Part shown: piece by piece, positions 14,091 through 16,833 of the stretch | Layout of the letters: every line of letters begins with the position of its first letter | Position numbering within the stretch: position 1 is the first letter of the stretch | Origin: JANQLU01 sp964434955 | GTDB lineage: Bacteria; Planctomycetota; Planctomycetia; Pirellulales; Pirellulaceae | Reading direction: 5' to 3' | NCBI GenBank assembly: GCA_964434955.1 | Contig: CAYSXI010000115.1 | Coordinates: forward strand, 1-16,833 | DNA: 16,833 bases | The notes under the pieces: generated by a model | Databases searched by the model: none | The model's input: the letters and a program-made list of their open reading frames with translations, nothing else | Told to the model about the DNA's origin: nothing | Made by a program: the position numbers and the translations under genes

Positions 14091-14837
14091 TTGGAACCTT
14101 ACGCGATCATCAGTGATATTCACGGCAATCTGGAAGCATTGCGAGCCGTGAACGAAGACATTCGAGCAAACGGAGTCGAGACCGTATTCTGTCTGGGTGA
14201 CATTATCGGTTACGGCCCGAACCCTTGTGAATGCATCGATGCGAGCATGGAGTTCGAGTTTTGCTTGTTGGGCAACCACGACAACGGCGCACTATTTGAT
14301 CCCGAAGGATTCAGCACGGGAGCGGAAAAGGCCATCTTTTGGACCCGGGCGCAATTGGAATCCGCGACGGACGAAAACGCAAAAGCACGCTGGGATTTCC
14401 TGGCTCGTCTGCCAAGAACAAGACGCGACGAGAACATGATGTACGTTCATGGAACTCCGCGTAGCCCGCTGAGCGAATACGTGTTTCCCGAAGACATTTA
14501 CAACGCCCGCAAGATCGAACGAATCTTCGCCTTCATTCAAAAATACTGTTTTCAAGGGCACACCCACGTACCAGGCGTATTCACCGAAAGCTGCCGCTAC
14601 ATGTCGCCTCGAGAACTCGGCGGGCGATATGAACTCAATAGCGAGAAAGTCATGGTCAACGTGGGAAGTGTGGGCCAGCCACGAGACAATGATCCACGCA
14701 GTTGCTATGTCATGGGGCGCGGCAAGGAAATCGAATTTCGGCGGATTGAATATCCGGTCGCGGTAACCCGGGACAAGATTTACGAGATTCCCGAATTGGA
14801 CAACTTTCTCGGCGATCGACTTCTCGAAGGCCGTTAA
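14091..14837 (+). CDS. Calcineurin-like metallophosphoesterase, paralogue 2
   Basis: Tandem paralogue of the preceding gene, 248 residues. Motifs: ISDIHGN (Asp9, His11), CLGDIIGYGPNP (Asp37), LGNHDNGALFDPEGF (Asn62-His63), MYVHGTPRSPLSEYVFPED (His120) and FQGHTHVPGVF (His157, His159). NVGSVGQPRDNDPRSCYVM follows, then the tail ELDNFLGDRLLEGR. By eye about half of the residues match paralogue 1, including the unusual LFDPEGF...A.FWTR.QLE block. The acidic loop of paralogue 1 is replaced by a different short insert. The start is TTG at 14091; no closer start is possible because the first metal motif begins at residue 7. No Shine-Dalgarno is evident. Substrate unknown: cyclic nucleotides, phosphoproteins and nucleotides are all possible for this superfamily. 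Confidence 0.9.
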   Translation: MEPYAIISDIHGNLEALRAVNEDIRANGVETVFCLGDIIGYGPNPCECIDASMEFEFCLLGNHDNGALFDPEGFSTGAEKAIFWTRAQLESATDENAKARWDFLARLPRTRRDENMMYVHGTPRSPLSEYVFPEDIYNARKIERIFAFIQKYCFQGHTHVPGVFTESCRYMSPRELGGRYELNSEKVMVNVGSVGQPRDNDPRSCYVMGRGKEIEFRRIEYPVAVTRDKIYEIPELDNFLGDRLLEGR

Positions 14838-14880
14838 CGAATTGTGCGGCCGCTCCAGCCCGAAATTTCGAAACAATTCG
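14838..14880 (+). terminator. Inverted repeat immediately after the second metallophosphoesterase
   Basis: CGAATTGT (14838-14845) and ACAATTCG (14873-14880) are perfect 8-bp arms starting on the base after the TAA. Inside lie two small palindromes, GCGGCCGC and CGAAATTTCG (14861-14870). The element is placed like a terminator or 3' mRNA stabiliser, but no T-run follows directly, so rho-independent action is doubtful. Confidence 0.35.
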
Positions 14881-15018
14881 CAGGGCCGTTCATCTTTTCC
14901 AACTTGGTTGAATAGCCGTTTTTTTGAGTTTTTTCTCGGCAGTTTTGGATCTCCCCTTTCCAAGAATTGGCGATATTCCGAGAATAACGCTATTAGAAGT
15001 CGAAGAAGGTAACCGGCC

Positions 15019-15035
15019 TGACCTTCGAAAGGTCA
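15019..15035 (+). repeat. Perfect short hairpin upstream of yidC
   Basis: TGACCTT (15019-15025) and AAGGTCA (15029-15035) form seven pairs around the three-base loop CGA. It lies about 160 bases upstream of the GTG start and could sit in the 5' leader or be an operator. Confidence 0.35.
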
Positions 15036-15197
15036 ATTCTATGCCGGGTGTGACGTTATCGATTCATCGTTGGCGCGCTTGCAGGACCTCGAAGGGACGG
15101 GTTCGAAAATCGGCCCACCCCAAAGGGTATCTTTGAAGGGCAATCGCGATATGCGACTTCGATGCTCCAATTGGTTTTCTAGCAAAGCGGAATTCAA

Positions 15198-16833
15198 GTG
15201 CAAAATCGCGGTCAACGCTTCTTGTTCACGGTCATGATCGTCTTTGGCGGGATGTTGATCCTGCAGCCTTGGTTGTTTCCCAAAAAGAAACAGGATGACG
15301 ACCAACAAAACGTCGCACAGAATCTAGACGAACAAGACAAAGACGCCTCGGACGACAAAAAATCGGACGACAAAAAATCAGGCTCCCAAGATTCCGACAA
15401 GGATAATGAGTCCAAAAACCAGGATGACGGAAAGGACTCAATGAAGTCGGAGAAGCAGCCCGATTCTTCGGACAAGAAAACCGACAGCAAGAAAAACACT
15501 CAAGGCGACGATCAAAAAGGCGATTCCAGCGACGCCGATGAAAACCTGGCAAACGTGCCTCCTCCAACGGGCTTCGTCAAAGACCAACTGATTCCCATCG
15601 GATCGATGGATCCCGATTCAGCATGTCGCATGCTGGTCACGATCAACCGCCGCGGTGGCACCGTTCGCCGAATCCAATTGAATTCCCGAACGAAAAACGG
15701 AAGACTCCGTTACCGCGATGTCGAACCCAAACCGGGGAACCCCTTCAATCCCGGATACATGGGGCACCTCGAATTGACGCCAGCAACTGGGGGAGGCTGC
15801 ACCGTCAACTTTGTTGGCTACGGAACCCCGGCGGGAGCCATGGTCGACGGTCAAGCCTTGATTCGTCCGGGCGATGCGATCCTTTCGATTGACGAAGTAG
15901 AAATCAATACGCCCGACGAATTCGACGCCTTCATCGCGAAGACAAAACGTGGGCAGGTGGTCGAAGTCACTTTGCGCCGTAGTGGTGCGACCTCGACAGT
16001 ATCGGTTGAACTTGCTGACAAACCCTTGGAAACGATTCGGCCTGAACCCTATCTCGAATACCTGGACGAAGCGGAGCAGATCTTAATGCCTCGCTCGCCC
16101 GAGTCGCTTTTGCTTTCGTTGCGTCATCCCGTGGGGCAGAATTGGCCCGAGATTGCCCCGGCGATGCGAACCGGGATTTGGGATGTTGAACCGGGTAGCA
16201 CCGAAACAACGGTCACGCTTTCCAAAAAAATTGATTTGTCCAAATCACCGGTCAAAGGTCTGACCGGAACGATCACGGTCTACAAGAAATTCACGGTGAG
16301 CGAAGGCGAAGCAAGTTTTCGAAGTAATCAGCTGGATCGGAATTATCACCTCAACGTCGAGTTCGAACTGGAATATGAAGGAACAGGAAGCCCGCAAGTC
16401 TCGTTTGAACTTTACGGGCCCAGTGGAACGCCCGTCGACGGTTGGTGGTTCCAGAACAAGATCCACGGTGAGTCGCTGGCGTTGTTCAAGGCGGCAGGAT
16501 CCCGTGACATTGTCGGCCGCAGTCGCGGGGTTGGCTTTAATTTTATCGGCGGTCCAAAAATTGTAAGTGATCAGCTGAAAGAAAAACCGGCCGAATACAT
16601 GTTTGATCCCAAGGACCCGGAAAATGGGATCATGCAATTTTTGGCGGTCGATTGCCAGTATTTTGCCGCTGCTCTATTGCCGGACGAACGCTACGAAAAC
16701 GACAATGGCGAGCGAGAATTCGAATGTTATAGCGCCTACGCGGTTCTGTGCACAAAACAGATTCCGAAAACCAAGTCACAGCGTCGCGCGGTCGACATGT
16801 CATTCCGCATGTTTTCAAAGCCGGTGACTTTGG
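15198..16833 (+). CDS. yidC: YidC/Oxa1-family membrane protein insertase with inserted PDZ domain, 5' part; runs off the window
   Basis: Inserts and folds proteins in the inner membrane, with or without SecYEG. The frame opens at GTG 15198 (a stop codon lies 15 bases upstream) and is open for 545 codons to the window edge. Residues 7-28 (RFLFTVMIVFGGMLILQPWLF) are the N-terminal membrane helix, preceded by a short polar stretch as in Gram-negative YidC. Residues 29-118 are a low-complexity Asp/Lys/Ser/Gln linker. The periplasmic domain begins at about 144; RMLVTINRRGGTV matches the INTRGG strand of E. coli YidC. Residues about 186-273 form a PDZ-like domain (TPAGAMVDGQALIRPGDAIL, then SIDEVEINTPDEF). 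The beta-sandwich then resumes; FLAVDCQYFAAALLP (481-495) and the final SKPVTL match YidC's late periplasmic segments. The catalytic five-helix Oxa1 core would lie beyond the edge. The identification rests on these weak but ordered matches. Confidence 0.83.
   Translation, partial: MQNRGQRFLFTVMIVFGGMLILQPWLFPKKKQDDDQQNVAQNLDEQDKDASDDKKSDDKKSGSQDSDKDNESKNQDDGKDSMKSEKQPDSSDKKTDSKKNTQGDDQKGDSSDADENLANVPPPTGFVKDQLIPIGSMDPDSACRMLVTINRRGGTVRRIQLNSRTKNGRLRYRDVEPKPGNPFNPGYMGHLELTPATGGGCTVNFVGYGTPAGAMVDGQALIRPGDAILSIDEVEINTPDEFDAFIAKTKRGQVVEVTLRRSGATSTVSVELADKPLETIRPEPYLEYLDEAEQILMPRSPESLLLSLRHPVGQNWPEIAPAMRTGIWDVEPGSTETTVTLSKKIDLSKSPVKGLTGTITVYKKFTVSEGEASFRSNQLDRNYHLNVEFELEYEGTGSPQVSFELYGPSGTPVDGWWFQNKIHGESLALFKAAGSRDIVGRSRGVGFNFIGGPKIVSDQLKEKPAEYMFDPKDPENGIMQFLAVDCQYFAAALLPDERYENDNGEREFECYSAYAVLCTKQIPKTKSQRRAVDMSFRMFSKPVTL
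15348..15377 (+). repeat. In-frame 15-bp tandem duplication in the yidC linker
   Basis: TCGGACGACAAAAAA occurs twice in a row (15348-15362 and 15363-15377), coding Ser-Asp-Asp-Lys-Lys at residues 51-55 and 56-60. It sits in the low-complexity linker, suggesting growth of the linker by slippage. Confidence 0.85.
15753..16016 (+). other. PDZ-like domain inside the YidC periplasmic region
   Basis: Encodes residues about 186-273. GHLELTP at 189-195 stands where the carboxylate-binding loop is expected. GTPAGAMVDGQALIRPGDAILSIDEVEI (209-236, written here as positions plus key residues) gives the Gly-Asp and I-x-x-I-D-x-x-x-I pattern. FIAKTKRGQVVEVTLRRSG (245-263) gives the helix and last strands. 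It interrupts the YidC beta-sandwich between its second or third strand and the rest. The domain call is confident; its exact limits are not. Confidence 0.75.

Larger units (their letters stand above)
14838..15197. other. Spacer between the metallophosphoesterase pair and yidC
   Basis: These 360 bases hold no supported gene. Directly after the stop lies the inverted repeat 14838-14880, and a perfect hairpin lies at 15019-15035. T-rich stretches (about 14918-14936) fall between them. The promoter of yidC should be here, but I see no clear -35/-10 pair. A 70-codon plus-strand frame (14924-15136) is not protein-like. Confidence 0.5.

Overview
The window reads as ordinary chromosome of a planctomycete, most likely of the Pirellulaceae/Rhodopirellula type. 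This is an inference from several things: moderate GC, genes scattered on both strands with wide spacers, erratic Shine-Dalgarno sites with several GTG/TTG starts, an unusual PDZ-containing YidC, and a short 'gcacgaa...gcgagtggttcgacc' intergenic repeat of a kind I associate with these genomes. There is no CRISPR array, phage, IS element, rRNA or tRNA that I can see.

Layout. (a) 2-2040: the 3' part of kynurenine 3-monooxygenase (+) converges on and overlaps a long, animal-like tryptophan 2,3-dioxygenase (-), giving two steps of the kynurenine pathway. (b) 2373-7172: five co-directional genes for a surface polysaccharide: family 2 glycosyltransferase, DegT/DnrJ/EryC1/StrS aminotransferase, Gfo/Idh/MocA oxidoreductase, left-handed beta-helix acyltransferase with a Cys-rich tail, and a polysaccharide deacetylase. 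The oxidoreductase/aminotransferase/acetyltransferase trio resembles the WbpB/WbpE/WbpD logic for making acetamido sugars. (c) 7195-9846 (-): a hypothetical protein, dCTP deaminase and a small GT-A-like glycosyltransferase, separated by long spacers. (d) 10278-12171: cysteine dioxygenase (-) and a cysteine desulfurase-like enzyme (+), divergent, with a perfect stem-loop between them. Both proteins would act on cysteine. (e) 12182-12901 (-): TsaB of the tRNA t6A pathway. (f) 13207-14837: two tandem paralogous metallophosphoesterases. (g) 15198 to the window end: the N-terminal 545 residues of a YidC-type membrane insertase. It has a first membrane helix, a long Asp/Lys/Ser-rich linker and a PDZ domain inserted in the periplasmic domain.

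Most interesting items: the PDZ-bearing YidC; a bacterial cysteine dioxygenase that keeps both residues of the Cys-Tyr cofactor; the animal-type TDO; the compact polysaccharide cluster; and the tandem metallophosphoesterases. No wholly new multi-gene defence or mobile system is visible.
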